Under the pieces are notes generated by a model that ran no database searches, was not told the origin of the DNA, and was given only the letters and a program-made list of their open reading frames with translations. 64,000 nucleotides of DNA from a virus: positions 1-64,000 of the IMG/VR virus record IMGVR_UViG_3300018080_003823. One strand, given 5' to 3'. Of the stretch, positions 35,979 to 44,285 are shown piece after piece (position 1 is the first letter of the stretch; each line of letters begins with the position of its first letter). Position numbers and translations under genes: made by a program.

Positions 35979-36749
35979 GTAGAACCAATTCGTCGTTCAT
36001 TGGAATATCAGGCAGTTGGTCGTAAACTGCTGTTGGTGGATGAACTTCCACAGGGAGCATTGGCACGCTACGAGAGAGATGTCTCGGCTATTGCTCATAT
36101 TATAGCTCGTCGAGGAGCTGTCCCTGATCAGATTCAGGAAGGTGAAGAAATTCTTGTCCCGACTTTCGAAATTGCAGCGAACCCGCAGGTTCGTCTTTCC
36201 GAGATTAAAGCTCGTCGATTCTATATCGTAGACCGGGCTCAAATCAAGGCTAAAGAAGCCATTCAGAAGGAAGAAGATTCGAATATCTTCAGTGCTCTTA
36301 TTGCAGCTGCTGACACACGTAATGATCAGATCGTCACCAACGTCGGTTCATTGTCGCCAGCTTCATTGAATACTGCTTTCCGTTTCATTGAGCAACACGA
36401 CTTGGTAGCAACCAAGATTATCGTTCATGCTAATCAGTATGCTTCGATTCGTGTATTCGGTAAGGATTTCTACGATGAAGCAACCACTCGCGAGATTTTG
36501 ACCAGTGGTTTGTTTGGTCACGTGTGGACTGCAGACATTCACGTTTCGTCACGAATGGATGCAGATACAGTTATGGTTGTGGCAAGCCCTGACACTGTTG
36601 GCGCTTTCCCGATTCGCCAAGACATCACAGTTCTCCCCGCTGATGATCCTAAGAAATTACGACTCGGCTGGGTCATCTATGAGGAGGTTGGCATCGTTGT
36701 CGTAAACGATTACGCTTTGGCGAAGATTGAGGTAACTAGCGGAACGTAA
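35979..36749 (+). CDS. Major capsid protein, exon 2
   Basis: 256 codons plus stop, beginning VEPIRRSLEYQAVGRKLL and continuing VDELPQGALARYERDV, IARRGAVPDQIQEGEE and VPTFEI. This is the conserved N-arm and core of a large-phage HK97-fold capsid protein. The ORF can be read from GTG 35961, but those bases are predicted intron. Joined to exon 1 it gives about 290 aa. Codon use is more GC-rich than in neighbouring genes, fitting high expression. A strong terminator follows. Confidence 0.88.
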   Translation, partial: VEPIRRSLEYQAVGRKLLLVDELPQGALARYERDVSAIAHIIARRGAVPDQIQEGEEILVPTFEIAANPQVRLSEIKARRFYIVDRAQIKAKEAIQKEEDSNIFSALIAAADTRNDQIVTNVGSLSPASLNTAFRFIEQHDLVATKIIVHANQYASIRVFGKDFYDEATTREILTSGLFGHVWTADIHVSSRMDADTVMVVASPDTVGAFPIRQDITVLPADDPKKLRLGWVIYEEVGIVVVNDYALAKIEVTSGT

Positions 36750-36790
36750 GCCTTTGTGATACAAGGACTTATAGTTTTATAGTTTTACGA

Positions 36791-36818
36791 GAGCAGGCAG
36801 AAATGCCTGCTCTTTTTT
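36791..36818 (+). terminator. Intrinsic terminator after the capsid gene
   Basis: A perfect 9-bp stem (GAGCAGGCA / TGCCTGCTC) with a GAAA loop, followed by six T. It ends the head operon. Confidence 0.93.
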
Positions 36819-36867
36819 GTTTAACCTATTCGTACATTATGTTCTGTTTTCTTTAGTTTGCAGATTT

Positions 36868-37100
36868 GTATATACATGTTTAAATTTTTGTATATACATT
36901 CACTTGGGCTTATCTGATATTTGTATATACGATTTACAAGACAGCACATTATATTATCTATCATAAGTTTGTGTTTTGTGTAACTGTAATTATATTTTGA
37001 ACTATACTTGCATCTAAACCTCAAAAATGTATATACAAATATTTTTGATTTAGTCGAGAAAATTATTTGACTTATAAATCATTAAATATTAAGTATATAC
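36868..37100. repeat. Cluster of five GTATATAC palindromes in the post-capsid gap
   Basis: Copies at 36868-36875, 36890-36897, 36923-36930, 37029-37036 and 37093-37100 fill the 315-base non-coding AT-rich gap between the capsid terminator and the free-standing homing endonuclease gene. No gene is seen in the gap. They may be protein-binding sites. Confidence 0.7.
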
Positions 37101-37134
37101 AGGATACTCGGAGCAAATTCATGTATAATGAAAC

Positions 37135-37803
37135 ATGAATACTATAGATCAATTTTATTTATTAGGTGCTTATTGGGGTGATGGTCATGTTTATTATATA
37201 AAGGGCAAACATGGAAGTTCATATCAATTTAGCATAGTTTCTGAAGATGAAGATTTTTGTCAATTATGTTCAAATATAGTTTATAATTATATTCATAAAC
37301 CTGGAACTGTTAAATTAGTTAATAATTATTATAAATTAATTGTTTGCAGTAAAAATTTATGTGATTCCATTTTGAATCATACTTGTTCTGTAACAAATTA
37401 TTATTCTGCTGATAGATATCAAAAGAAATCGCGATTACCTCACTTCCCTAGTTTAGAACATAAAAAATCATTTATTCGAGGGTTAATGGATTCGGATGGG
37501 TGGATTTCTAAAAGAAAAAATGGGAAGTACACAAAATACGAAGTGGGTTTTAAAAATAGCTCTGTTTTAAGTTCGGAAATTTACAAATTAATGATAGAGA
37601 TTGGACTATCCTGTGGTCAACTCTCTTTCAGAGAAGGAACCGTCAGTGTGCGTAATGGTAAGAAGTACAATAAAAGTAAAGAACAGTGGTTTTGGACAAT
37701 TACTCCGTTGAATTATATTACCACTGTTGGTTTTAGTATAAAACGAAAAAATCTTTTATGTAAAGAGTTTTTAAAAGACCGGAAATATACATCACAGTTT
37801 TGA
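37135..37803 (+). CDS. Free-standing LAGLIDADG homing endonuclease
   Basis: A 222-aa protein with two LAGLIDADG helices (LLGAYWGDGHV at about 8 and FIRGLMDSDGWI at about 114). It lies behind the capsid gene, a common location for free-standing homing genes that target the neighbouring conserved gene. A five-codon leader ORF with GGAG in front (ATG 37121 to TGA 37138) overlaps its start by four bases and may couple its translation. Confidence 0.85.
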   Translation: MNTIDQFYLLGAYWGDGHVYYIKGKHGSSYQFSIVSEDEDFCQLCSNIVYNYIHKPGTVKLVNNYYKLIVCSKNLCDSILNHTCSVTNYYSADRYQKKSRLPHFPSLEHKKSFIRGLMDSDGWISKRKNGKYTKYEVGFKNSSVLSSEIYKLMIEIGLSCGQLSFREGTVSVRNGKKYNKSKEQWFWTITPLNYITTVGFSIKRKNLLCKEFLKDRKYTSQF

Positions 37804-37812
37804 AAGATTAGA

Positions 37813-37861
37813 TACACATGACTACTAGAAAAATATTCAATTTTGAATCTGTAACACTAAA
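37813..37861 (+). repeat. Direct repeat copy 1 (49 bp)
   Basis: Nearly identical (three mismatches) to 38308-38356, which contains the start of the Vsr-like endonuclease gene. This copy would encode only a short truncated start (MTTRKIFNFESV) and looks like a relic or duplication scar. Confidence 0.85.
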
Positions 37862-37882
37862 CTTTATAAGGAGTATTTGAAC

Positions 37883-38323
37883 ATGAGCATGACATGTCCT
37901 AATTGTGGAGTTGTTGATCCACATCAAAAAACTGGAACACCACAACATAATGCACATACTGAAGCTTGTCTAAATGGAGAAATTATCGGTCAATCGGAAT
38001 ATTTCCGAAATGCTCCACAACAAGATCAAGAAAAAATCGTTAATCTTCTCAATCGTTTAGCTGCGGGTGAGGATGTTGGTTCGGAATATCAACAGCTTTT
38101 ACTCAAGATGGACAGTGATTACAAGATAGCCCAAAGAGGTGATCGTACTATTAATTGGTCTCAAGAGATGGATGTGGCTCTTGTTAAGTCTTTTATGGGT
38201 GATATGCATAATTTTTTTGTGTTTTGTAGAACGTATAACATTTGGACGGATGAAGCATTTGCTCGATATGATTTATTGAAGAAGTCTGAGGATTTTGATA
38301 AGTTAAGTACACATGGCTACTAG
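37883..38323 (+). CDS. Hypothetical protein with N-terminal Cys pair
   Basis: A 146-aa protein starting at ATG 37883, nine bases after AAGGAG; an upstream TTG is rejected. It begins MSMTCPNCG and has further His/Cys residues (HNAHTEAC) that could complete a zinc site; the rest is helical. Its TAG stop overlaps the start of the next gene. The gene is flanked by a 49-bp direct repeat. No family recognised. Confidence 0.65.
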   Translation: MSMTCPNCGVVDPHQKTGTPQHNAHTEACLNGEIIGQSEYFRNAPQQDQEKIVNLLNRLAAGEDVGSEYQQLLLKMDSDYKIAQRGDRTINWSQEMDVALVKSFMGDMHNFFVFCRTYNIWTDEAFARYDLLKKSEDFDKLSTHGY

Positions 38324-38356
38324 AAAAATATTCAATTTTGAATCTGTAATATTAAA
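38308..38356 (+). repeat. Direct repeat copy 2 (49 bp)
   Basis: Partner of 37813-37861; contains the first 14 codons of the endonuclease gene at 38313. Confidence 0.85.
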
Positions 38357-40040
38357 TGAACTTACTTTAGAAAAAGAAGGATATCATCCCGATAAATATG
38401 GTACTTCTTCTGCTAAATTTGTATGGGCTAGTTGTAGATTTTGTGGAGAGCCTTCTCGTATTCGTAAAGGATTCTTCAATAAAGCTGGATCTGCTTGTCA
38501 CAAAGAATGTAGATTAAAAGAGCAGAGTTTGGCTGGGTCTCCGTTTAAAGATCCTGCAGTACGTGATAAATCAAAGAAGACGAATAAGGAGCGATATGGA
38601 GCTGAACATGCTTGTCAGAGCAAGGAAATAGCTCAGCGCATATCAGCAGTTAGAAGTACTCAGTGTAATAAAGATAAAATTAAGTCTACTAATTTGGAAA
38701 AATATGGAGTTGAGAATCCGTTTCAATCTGAAGAAATCAAAGCAAAGACACGTGAAACCAATTTAGAGAAATATGGATGTGATCATGCTATACAAAATGC
38801 CGAAGTTCAACAGAAAGCTCAACAAACTAATCAGGATCGTTATGGTGTAAACAATCCTATGCAATCTGCAGATATTCGTAACAAGGCAGAACAAACCAAT
38901 TTAGACAGATATGGTGTTGGCAATGTTATGCAAGACTCTGCTATAAAAGCATATTCTCAGCAAAAGTTTATGAATGCAGTAGAAATAGATTCTACAGGTC
39001 ATTATAAGTTAATTAATACATTAAGAGATAATTCATTTTGGGATAGAATGAAACAATGTAATTCAACTTTAAAAGAATTATGTGATGAATTTGATATTGA
39101 TTATCAAAGTACCACCAGTCGTCTTTTGCATGATGAATTTAGAGATAAATATTATAAGCATTATTCATTTCCTCGACAACAACAGCAGAAACAGATTAAG
39201 ATTTTAGTGGAAAATTTTGGATTAAAAGTGGTATTTAATACTCGAAAAATTATTTCTCCTTTAGAATTAGATTTATATATTCCCGCGAAATCTTTTGCTA
39301 TTGAATTTAATGGTAATTATTGGCATTCTGAAGCTTGTTTAGACAAAAAGGCTCGTAATAAGCATCGTCATAAAACAGATCTTTGTAGAGAAAAGGGCAT
39401 TCGGTTATTTCATATTTTTGAGCATCAATGGGAAACTCGTAAATCTCAATTATTAAATTTTATTAGGACTATCGTTGGTGCTAATGAGATTAAAATAGCA
39501 GCTCGAAAATGTCAAATTACTCATGATGTTTGTAAAGATTTTTTAAACAGTAATCACATTCAGGGTTATGGTCAAGGAACAATTAAATATTTCAATTTAG
39601 TTTATAATGATGAAATAGTAGCAACTATGACAGCCTCTAAGCATCATCGTCAGAATAGTTCTAATGGGTCTATAGTTTTGAACAGATTATGTTTTAAAGA
39701 CAATATTACAGTTCAGGGTGGAGCTAGTAAATTATTCAAGAGTATGGTTGCTTGGGCTAAGGATGAATTGTATACTGATATAGTATCATGGTCGGACAAT
39801 TGCTGGACTGAGGGTGCTATTTATAGAACATTAGGATTTGATTTAGTTCAGGAATATGGTCCTGATTATTTTTATTGGGATTTAAAAAAGCATCGATATT
39901 ACAGTAAACAGAGTCAACAGAAGAAAAAAACGGGTTGTCCTGAGGGGATGACAGAGCGTGAGTGGTGTATTGAGCGTGGATTGAGTAGAATTTGGAATTG
40001 TGGGAAGAAGTTATGGAAATTCCCACTTCTTCGTGTATGA
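38313..40040 (+). CDS. Vsr/EDxHD-like homing endonuclease with KYGV repeats
   Basis: A 575-aa protein. Residues about 90-215 contain four to five repeats of the form TNxEKYGVxNxxQS, a DNA-binding repeat type found in phage homing endonucleases. The nuclease core (PLELDLYIP, FAIEFNGNYWHSE, CREKGIRLFHIFEHQW) matches the Vsr-like/EDxHD group. A GNAT-like segment (VYNDEIVATMTASKH, FKSMVAWAKDE, TLGFDLVQEYGPDYFYW) follows. N-terminal Cys residues (CRFCG) may bind zinc. It is probably a selfish element between structural and accessory regions. Confidence 0.75.
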   Translation: MATRKIFNFESVILNELTLEKEGYHPDKYGTSSAKFVWASCRFCGEPSRIRKGFFNKAGSACHKECRLKEQSLAGSPFKDPAVRDKSKKTNKERYGAEHACQSKEIAQRISAVRSTQCNKDKIKSTNLEKYGVENPFQSEEIKAKTRETNLEKYGCDHAIQNAEVQQKAQQTNQDRYGVNNPMQSADIRNKAEQTNLDRYGVGNVMQDSAIKAYSQQKFMNAVEIDSTGHYKLINTLRDNSFWDRMKQCNSTLKELCDEFDIDYQSTTSRLLHDEFRDKYYKHYSFPRQQQQKQIKILVENFGLKVVFNTRKIISPLELDLYIPAKSFAIEFNGNYWHSEACLDKKARNKHRHKTDLCREKGIRLFHIFEHQWETRKSQLLNFIRTIVGANEIKIAARKCQITHDVCKDFLNSNHIQGYGQGTIKYFNLVYNDEIVATMTASKHHRQNSSNGSIVLNRLCFKDNITVQGGASKLFKSMVAWAKDELYTDIVSWSDNCWTEGAIYRTLGFDLVQEYGPDYFYWDLKKHRYYSKQSQQKKKTGCPEGMTEREWCIERGLSRIWNCGKKLWKFPLLRV

Positions 40041-40056
40041 TGTAGGAGTTTATAGT

Positions 40057-40227
40057 ATGTGTATGTTTATGACTGTTAAGACTAAGGTGAAAGGTCCATG
40101 GTGTAGTGACAATATAAAATCTCGGAAGAAGTTTTATTGTGATTATTGTCGTAAGTGGAAATCAGGTGGGACAATTTATCGTTGGGTGGATGGGTTGCGT
40201 TCATGTATTTTGTGTAATATAGATTAG
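40057..40227 (+). CDS. Small zinc-ribbon-like protein
   Basis: A 56-aa basic protein starting at ATG 40057 (TAGGAG eight bases upstream). CDYC and CILC pairs separated by about 20 residues form a plausible zinc ribbon. Tandem stops TAG TAA end the gene. Confidence 0.6.
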   Translation: MCMFMTVKTKVKGPWCSDNIKSRKKFYCDYCRKWKSGGTIYRWVDGLRSCILCNID

Positions 40228-40283
40228 TAATAGGTTTAGGTGGTTTTTATTTCCGCGAAAAATTATTCATATAGGAGACATGA

Positions 40284-40538
40284 ATGTTAACCAGATTTTT
40301 TGAGAAGAGGTCAGACGACGATCCTATAACTAGCACTAATTTACTTTCTACTGTTAAGGATGAGTCAGTAATATTGCAAGAAGGTTTAGAGATTGTCATA
40401 GATAACAAGCGGTGTTCTTATGTTCGGTTTAAAATTGTAAAAGTACAGTTATTTGTTATGCGGACAGAACATGTTGACAAATTACGACAAGAAGTTTTTG
40501 TGAAGCGGATCTTTAAGGAAGAAAGCAATGAAGAATAG
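40284..40538 (+). CDS. Hypothetical protein
   Basis: An 84-aa alpha-beta protein with a TAGGAGA ribosome site. It ends with TAG and overlaps the next gene by 11 bases. No family recognised. Confidence 0.6.
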   Translation: MLTRFFEKRSDDDPITSTNLLSTVKDESVILQEGLEIVIDNKRCSYVRFKIVKVQLFVMRTEHVDKLRQEVFVKRIFKEESNEE

Positions 40539-40725
40539 ACAATGGATAGTGATTTTATTTGATGAAGAGGAGAATACTCCTTCTGATTCTGTTTTAGAAG
40601 TTTTTGGTCCTTTTAAATCATCAGATGAAGCAGAAGCTTGGTCTGATGACTATTGGTCGAAAATGTCTACAGAAATGCAAGAATTTCGAGGATTAACAGC
40701 TCATTCAATTTGTCCTATCAGTTGA
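40528..40725 (+). CDS. Small acidic hypothetical protein
   Basis: A 65-aa protein with a beta strand (QWIVILFD) followed by an acidic helix (SSDEAEAWSDDYW). A ribosome site (AAGGAAG) lies in the overlap with the preceding gene. No family recognised. Confidence 0.6.
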   Translation: MKNRQWIVILFDEEENTPSDSVLEVFGPFKSSDEAEAWSDDYWSKMSTEMQEFRGLTAHSICPIS

Positions 40726-40750
40726 GGAGAATGTTCAACTATGCATAATA

Positions 40751-40780
40751 CAAAAAGGCTAGCCACGAATGACTAGCCTT
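40751..40780 (-). terminator. Intrinsic terminator for the minus-strand gene at 40792
   Basis: An 8-bp stem (AAGGCTAG / CTAGCCTT) that on the minus strand runs into five T and then G. It separates convergent genes. Confidence 0.75.
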
Positions 40781-40791
40781 ATACAGGGAAT

Positions 40792-41019
40792 CTAGTACGC
40801 GAATGCTAATGTGTCGTATGTTTCGACATCATTAGGATTCACCGGAAGTGAATCAGAAGGGCATTTTAAGTAGTTTATACATGTGAAATCTTTGGCGGGT
40901 TTTTGTAACTCCATTGCTTCTTCGTAGTAATGAACTTGTCTAGCATGTAATAATTCTAGAGATACAATTCCGAACAACACAACTGCTTGTAATGTAAAGA
41001 AAATACTTTTTTGACGCAT
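40792..41019 (-). CDS. Small membrane or secreted protein
   Basis: A 75-aa protein starting at ATG 41019, preceded by AAAAGGAG on the minus strand. The N-terminus is MRQKS followed by a hydrophobic segment (about residues 5-25), a signal anchor or uncleaved signal. The outside part has two Cys (CINYLKC) that could form a disulfide. Ends with TAG. Confidence 0.6.
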   Translation of the reverse strand: MRQKSIFFTLQAVVLFGIVSLELLHARQVHYYEEAMELQKPAKDFTCINYLKCPSDSLPVNPNDVETYDTLAFAY

Positions 41020-41135
41020 GATTTCTCCTTTTAAATAGGCGCCTAAGTTACTTACATTATTCAATATAAACAATGAAAGTATGCGTTAATTTCAGGTTAA
41101 AAATACGTTAAGGAATGTTAACGTTGTGAGTTAGT

Positions 41136-41570
41136 TCATGAAACATCTGTTTTATTATCGAAGTGTTCTTCTTTGTCGTCTGCTTTTGTTTTGTGTATCG
41201 TACCCTGTTTATGATTAGGTGGTGAATAGATTGAATATAGTTTCAAGTCTTCTGTTTCAGATATATTGATTATATTATGTTTTGTGCCTGATGATATAGT
41301 AGCCGAATCTCCATCTGTTACTTTGTGTGGTGTTCCTTCTATTATCACTTCTCCTTGTCCAGCTTCAAATCTAAAGAATTGATCTAGATCATGTGTTTCT
41401 GTGCCTATCTCTTCTCCTGGTTTTAGAGACATAAGTACTAATTGGCTATTTTTGGTAGTAAATAGGACTTTGCGGTAGTTGGTATTTTCTAGAGTATCTT
41501 TTTCTATATTTGAGAAAAATGCTGTTTTGGGAGTATTTTTCTGTAGTTTTTTGCTGATTATTGTTTTCAT
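41136..41570 (-). CDS. Cupin-domain protein
   Basis: A 144-aa single-domain cupin. The two cupin motifs are seen as LKPGEEIGTETHDLDQFFRFEAGQGEV (His, Glu candidates) and GDSATISSGTKHNIIN (His). Cupins bind metal and small ligands; the substrate cannot be inferred. It lies in a short minus-strand group of two genes within plus-strand DNA. Confidence 0.8.
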   Translation of the reverse strand: MKTIISKKLQKNTPKTAFFSNIEKDTLENTNYRKVLFTTKNSQLVLMSLKPGEEIGTETHDLDQFFRFEAGQGEVIIEGTPHKVTDGDSATISSGTKHNIINISETEDLKLYSIYSPPNHKQGTIHKTKADDKEEHFDNKTDVS

Positions 41571-41714
41571 GATGTTGTGTAATTGGAAGAAAAATCAGTA
41601 ATTTCCTTCTTATCGCAGGAAATGAAGACAAATTTTGAGTAATTTTAAATAGATCATTTGTCTGGAGATCATCAAAAGTAGAACTAATTTTTAATATGTA
41701 AAGGGACCTTAAAT

Positions 41715-42038
41715 ATGAGTACTGTTTCGCCGACAGAAGACACATATATAGATACAAATTTACCAAATACTAATTATAGCAACTCTAATGCTTTAAAGAT
41801 TTGTTTTGTGGCTTTGAATTCTTCTAGAGCATTGTTTAAGTTTGATATGACCCAAATTGCTAACCCTAGTCAAGCAGCCAGTGTATTTTTTACCGGTTAT
41901 ATAAACCATATTTTGGACAGTGATGTTGAATTTGGGTTAATCCAATCTGCCAAACGCAATATCACTGGTACTACTTGGAATAAATGGAATGGAGTAGATG
42001 ATTGGAGTTTGGCGCACAGGAGGACACTTAAAACCTGA
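41715..42038 (+). pseudogene. Truncated DNRLRE-domain protein
   Basis: A 107-aa ORF resembling the N-terminal half of the DNRLRE-domain protein at 42367 (both have PTEDTY or PIEDTY, NTNYS or TTNYS, KRNIT and WNKWNGVDDW). Homology stops abruptly after GVDDW and the ORF closes twelve residues later. It looks like a truncated or frameshifted copy; a short functional protein is possible because the ribosome site (AAAGGGA) is intact. Confidence 0.6.
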
Positions 42039-42366
42039 TAATACCAGAATACTCAAAATAGTACCTCTTAGATTCCACAGAAGACAATTACACGCTTTAC
42101 AGTGTTTTAAAGGTGGAGTAAGAAAGAATTATGGCAGTACTAGGAGTTTGGGGTTTAAGAGAGGTTCGTTGGTTGAGCATAAGAAATACGGATTAAGTTA
42201 TGTCGGAGGAAGTAGTAGAGGAAGGTTAAGTTTACATTCTGTATTAAGTGGAGTACGTTTGGCTCAGAATGTAAAGGTAGAGGAATGTTCATTTAGGAGT
42301 TATTCGAGTGTTCGTTTTTCCTCTACAGGGGCTAAAGCCCCATAGTTTCTAAAACGAAAGAAAATT
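42039..42366 (+). other. Unexplained stretch between the two DNRLRE genes
   Basis: About 330 bases with no convincing gene. One frame is open (41998-42345) but its product is basic, Ser/Arg-rich and unlike a folded protein. A GGGGC-TAAA-GCCCC hairpin lies near 42329-42342. It may be decayed coding sequence or a structured RNA. Confidence 0.4.
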
Positions 42367-43446
42367 ATGAGTTCTAATATAAATCCAATAGAAGATACGT
42401 ATTTATCGGACGTGTCCCCAACAACTAATTATAGTTCCTCTGATAGGTTGTATTTAGTTAGCGCTGCTCCTGGTGCGGTATACAATGTTTTGATGCGTTT
42501 TGATGCATCTAGTGTAATTGCTTTGACAAATATTACTGAGGTTACATTACATTGTACAGTAGAAGAATCACATGTCCAAATTCCTGGCACAGATATCCTC
42601 ATTTATGCAGGTTTAGTTCCATATAACAAACGAAATATCACAGATTCTACATGGAATAAATGGAATGGAGTAGATGACTGGGCTACTGCAGGAGGGGATG
42701 TTGATGATGGATTAGGTTTAGTTACCATAAGCACTATTTCAGCAGAAGATCAAACCACTTTGTCTGGTGACGTAACCTCATTGTATGAATATGCTCGTGA
42801 TACTTTAGATGTAACTGATTGGTTTACTATTGTAATCAAAACAGGCTGTATCCTAGGATCTACATATACTTATCTTTATAGCTCTGAATATGCTACGGCA
42901 TCATATCGTCCGTATCTTACTTTTACTTATTCTTCTGCATCTACTACTCAGTCTGAACCTGCAGTAACTATTTCTCAATCTTTTGCTACCAGCTCAACAG
43001 TAAGTGCAGAGCGCAGTCAAGTCACATCTATAATAGTTCCTTCTGTGTCTAATCATACGGATACTCAATATCAGATATTTGATTATGTAGTATCAACTAA
43101 TGATACTCCATTAATAGATGTTCGATCTAGCAACACAGAATTATTGACCAATGGTAACATATCAGAATTATCTCTTATTGAACTAGGTATTATTTTAAAG
43201 ATGAATCATTTATATAAAATACGGTTTAGAACTAAAAGTGGATCATCGTGGTCTTCATGGTCTTCTTTAACCACATTTCGAACTAGGGACTTAGATTACA
43301 AGTATAAGCGCGGTCATCGTAACAGCGAAGTAGTTCAATTGACTACAGAAACAGCTACAAACCGAGGGGCTACTATAGTTAATAACGGTTCAGCGGTGAC
43401 TAATACTAGTACATCTCGTGGGGCAACTATCGTAAATCCTGATTGA
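42367..43446 (+). CDS. DNRLRE-domain structural/appendage protein
   Basis: A 359-aa protein. Residues 1-200 form a DNRLRE-type beta-sandwich (PIEDTYLSDVSPTTNYSSSDRLYL, LMRFDASSV, WNKWNGVDDW, YRPYLTFTY). A Ser/Thr-rich linker and a fibronectin-like region follow (YQIFDYVVSTNDTPL, YKIRFRTKSGSSWSSWS). The family is usually extracellular; here it is probably a virion surface or appendage protein. Confidence 0.75.
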   Translation: MSSNINPIEDTYLSDVSPTTNYSSSDRLYLVSAAPGAVYNVLMRFDASSVIALTNITEVTLHCTVEESHVQIPGTDILIYAGLVPYNKRNITDSTWNKWNGVDDWATAGGDVDDGLGLVTISTISAEDQTTLSGDVTSLYEYARDTLDVTDWFTIVIKTGCILGSTYTYLYSSEYATASYRPYLTFTYSSASTTQSEPAVTISQSFATSSTVSAERSQVTSIIVPSVSNHTDTQYQIFDYVVSTNDTPLIDVRSSNTELLTNGNISELSLIELGIILKMNHLYKIRFRTKSGSSWSSWSSLTTFRTRDLDYKYKRGHRNSEVVQLTTETATNRGATIVNNGSAVTNTSTSRGATIVNPD

Positions 43447-43474
43447 GCCCATTATTAAAAATTCACGAATTTTG

Positions 43475-43503
43475 TTGACTTACTCTAGATTATGCTGTAT
43501 ACT
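43475..43503 (+). promoter_or_regulatory. Sigma70-like promoter TTGACT-N17-TATACT
   Basis: TTGACT 43475-43480 and TATACT 43498-43503 are spaced by 17 bases in the gap before the small-gene operon starting at 43555. Confidence 0.75.
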
Positions 43504-43554
43504 ATAGGGCATGATGAGTTTGATGAAGTGTAATATTTTTGAACAGGAAAAGAT

Positions 43555-43746
43555 ATGACTACTCAACACGCAACTTGTCTAGTCGATGGTGAACCTTGGT
43601 ATAGCATGGATCTTCCTGAGGGCGTTGAATTTGTAGGCATGGAGAAAGATCCTAATCAACCGCCGAGATATGGCAAAATGTATCATCCCTGGTTCAATTG
43701 TCCTTGTTACGAGACGACTAAGGAGAAGGAACGACATGACGGTTAA
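43555..43746 (+). CDS. Small hypothetical protein
   Basis: A 63-aa protein, first gene behind the promoter at 43475, with CAGGAAA as ribosome site. Two Cys near the end (NCPCYETT) may bind metal. It overlaps the next gene by 11 bases. Confidence 0.6.
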   Translation: MTTQHATCLVDGEPWYSMDLPEGVEFVGMEKDPNQPPRYGKMYHPWFNCPCYETTKEKERHDG

Positions 43747-43936
43747 AGAACTGAAAGACAAATTGAACGATTTCCCGGATGACATGGCAGTTTGGTGGGT
43801 AGATGTTATTGAAGGTAATGATGACACTGTTGAAAGTGTTTACGAAGGACAGGATCCATACGGAGCAGATACTGATAAGGTAGTGTTTATTTCTCCTTCA
43901 TATGCTCCAAGGTGCAAATTAAATGACAAACCCTAA
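43736..43936 (+). CDS. Small acidic phage protein
   Basis: A 66-aa protein with ATG 43736 after AAGGAGAAGG. The start MTVKELKDKLNDFPDDMAVW resembles a common small phage/bacterial protein type in which a short helix precedes a two-strand domain; the function is unknown. Confidence 0.7.
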   Translation: MTVKELKDKLNDFPDDMAVWWVDVIEGNDDTVESVYEGQDPYGADTDKVVFISPSYAPRCKLNDKP

Positions 43937-44285
43937 TGACAGATTAGATTGTTCTGATGTGGAAGCATATATAGATCAAAAAGTTCGTCAAAAGTTACGT
44001 AAATGGCTTGGTAAGGATGGTATTTCTTTTTTTCGCGAAATTAAAGAAAAACATGGTCGAGTAGATGCCTGTTGGTTAGAAGGTTCTGAGGATGATCCCG
44101 ATAAGACTGTTCTGGCTAATGCTATCGAGAAGGCTAAATTTCCTGGAATTCCTCATCCTGTTCATTTCCGTGAGGGTATGCAAGTAAGGAATTTTTTGCG
44201 TACTATTTTTGGTGATACTTGGACTGCTCACGATTATGATAATAGATGGGCAGAGTTGATAGAAGATGCTATAAGGGAGAATTAG
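43923..44285 (+). CDS. Hypothetical protein ending in TAG directly before an in-frame ATG
   Basis: A 120-aa helical protein. Its TAG stop (44283-44285) is immediately followed by the ATG of the next ORF in the same frame, so amber readthrough would give a 192-residue fusion. No family recognised. Confidence 0.65.
   Translation: MTNPNDRLDCSDVEAYIDQKVRQKLRKWLGKDGISFFREIKEKHGRVDACWLEGSEDDPDKTVLANAIEKAKFPGIPHPVHFREGMQVRNFLRTIFGDTWTAHDYDNRWAELIEDAIREN

Noticed and set aside
37124-37129. TATAAT as promoter for the LAGLIDADG gene at 37135
   Set aside because: It lies only a few bases before the start codon, so the transcript would be leaderless; the surrounding bases read better as a leader ORF.
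41998-42345. A 115-aa gene between the DNRLRE copies
   Set aside because: It starts inside the preceding ORF, the product is Arg/Ser/Gly-rich without fold-like pattern, and there is no ribosome site.
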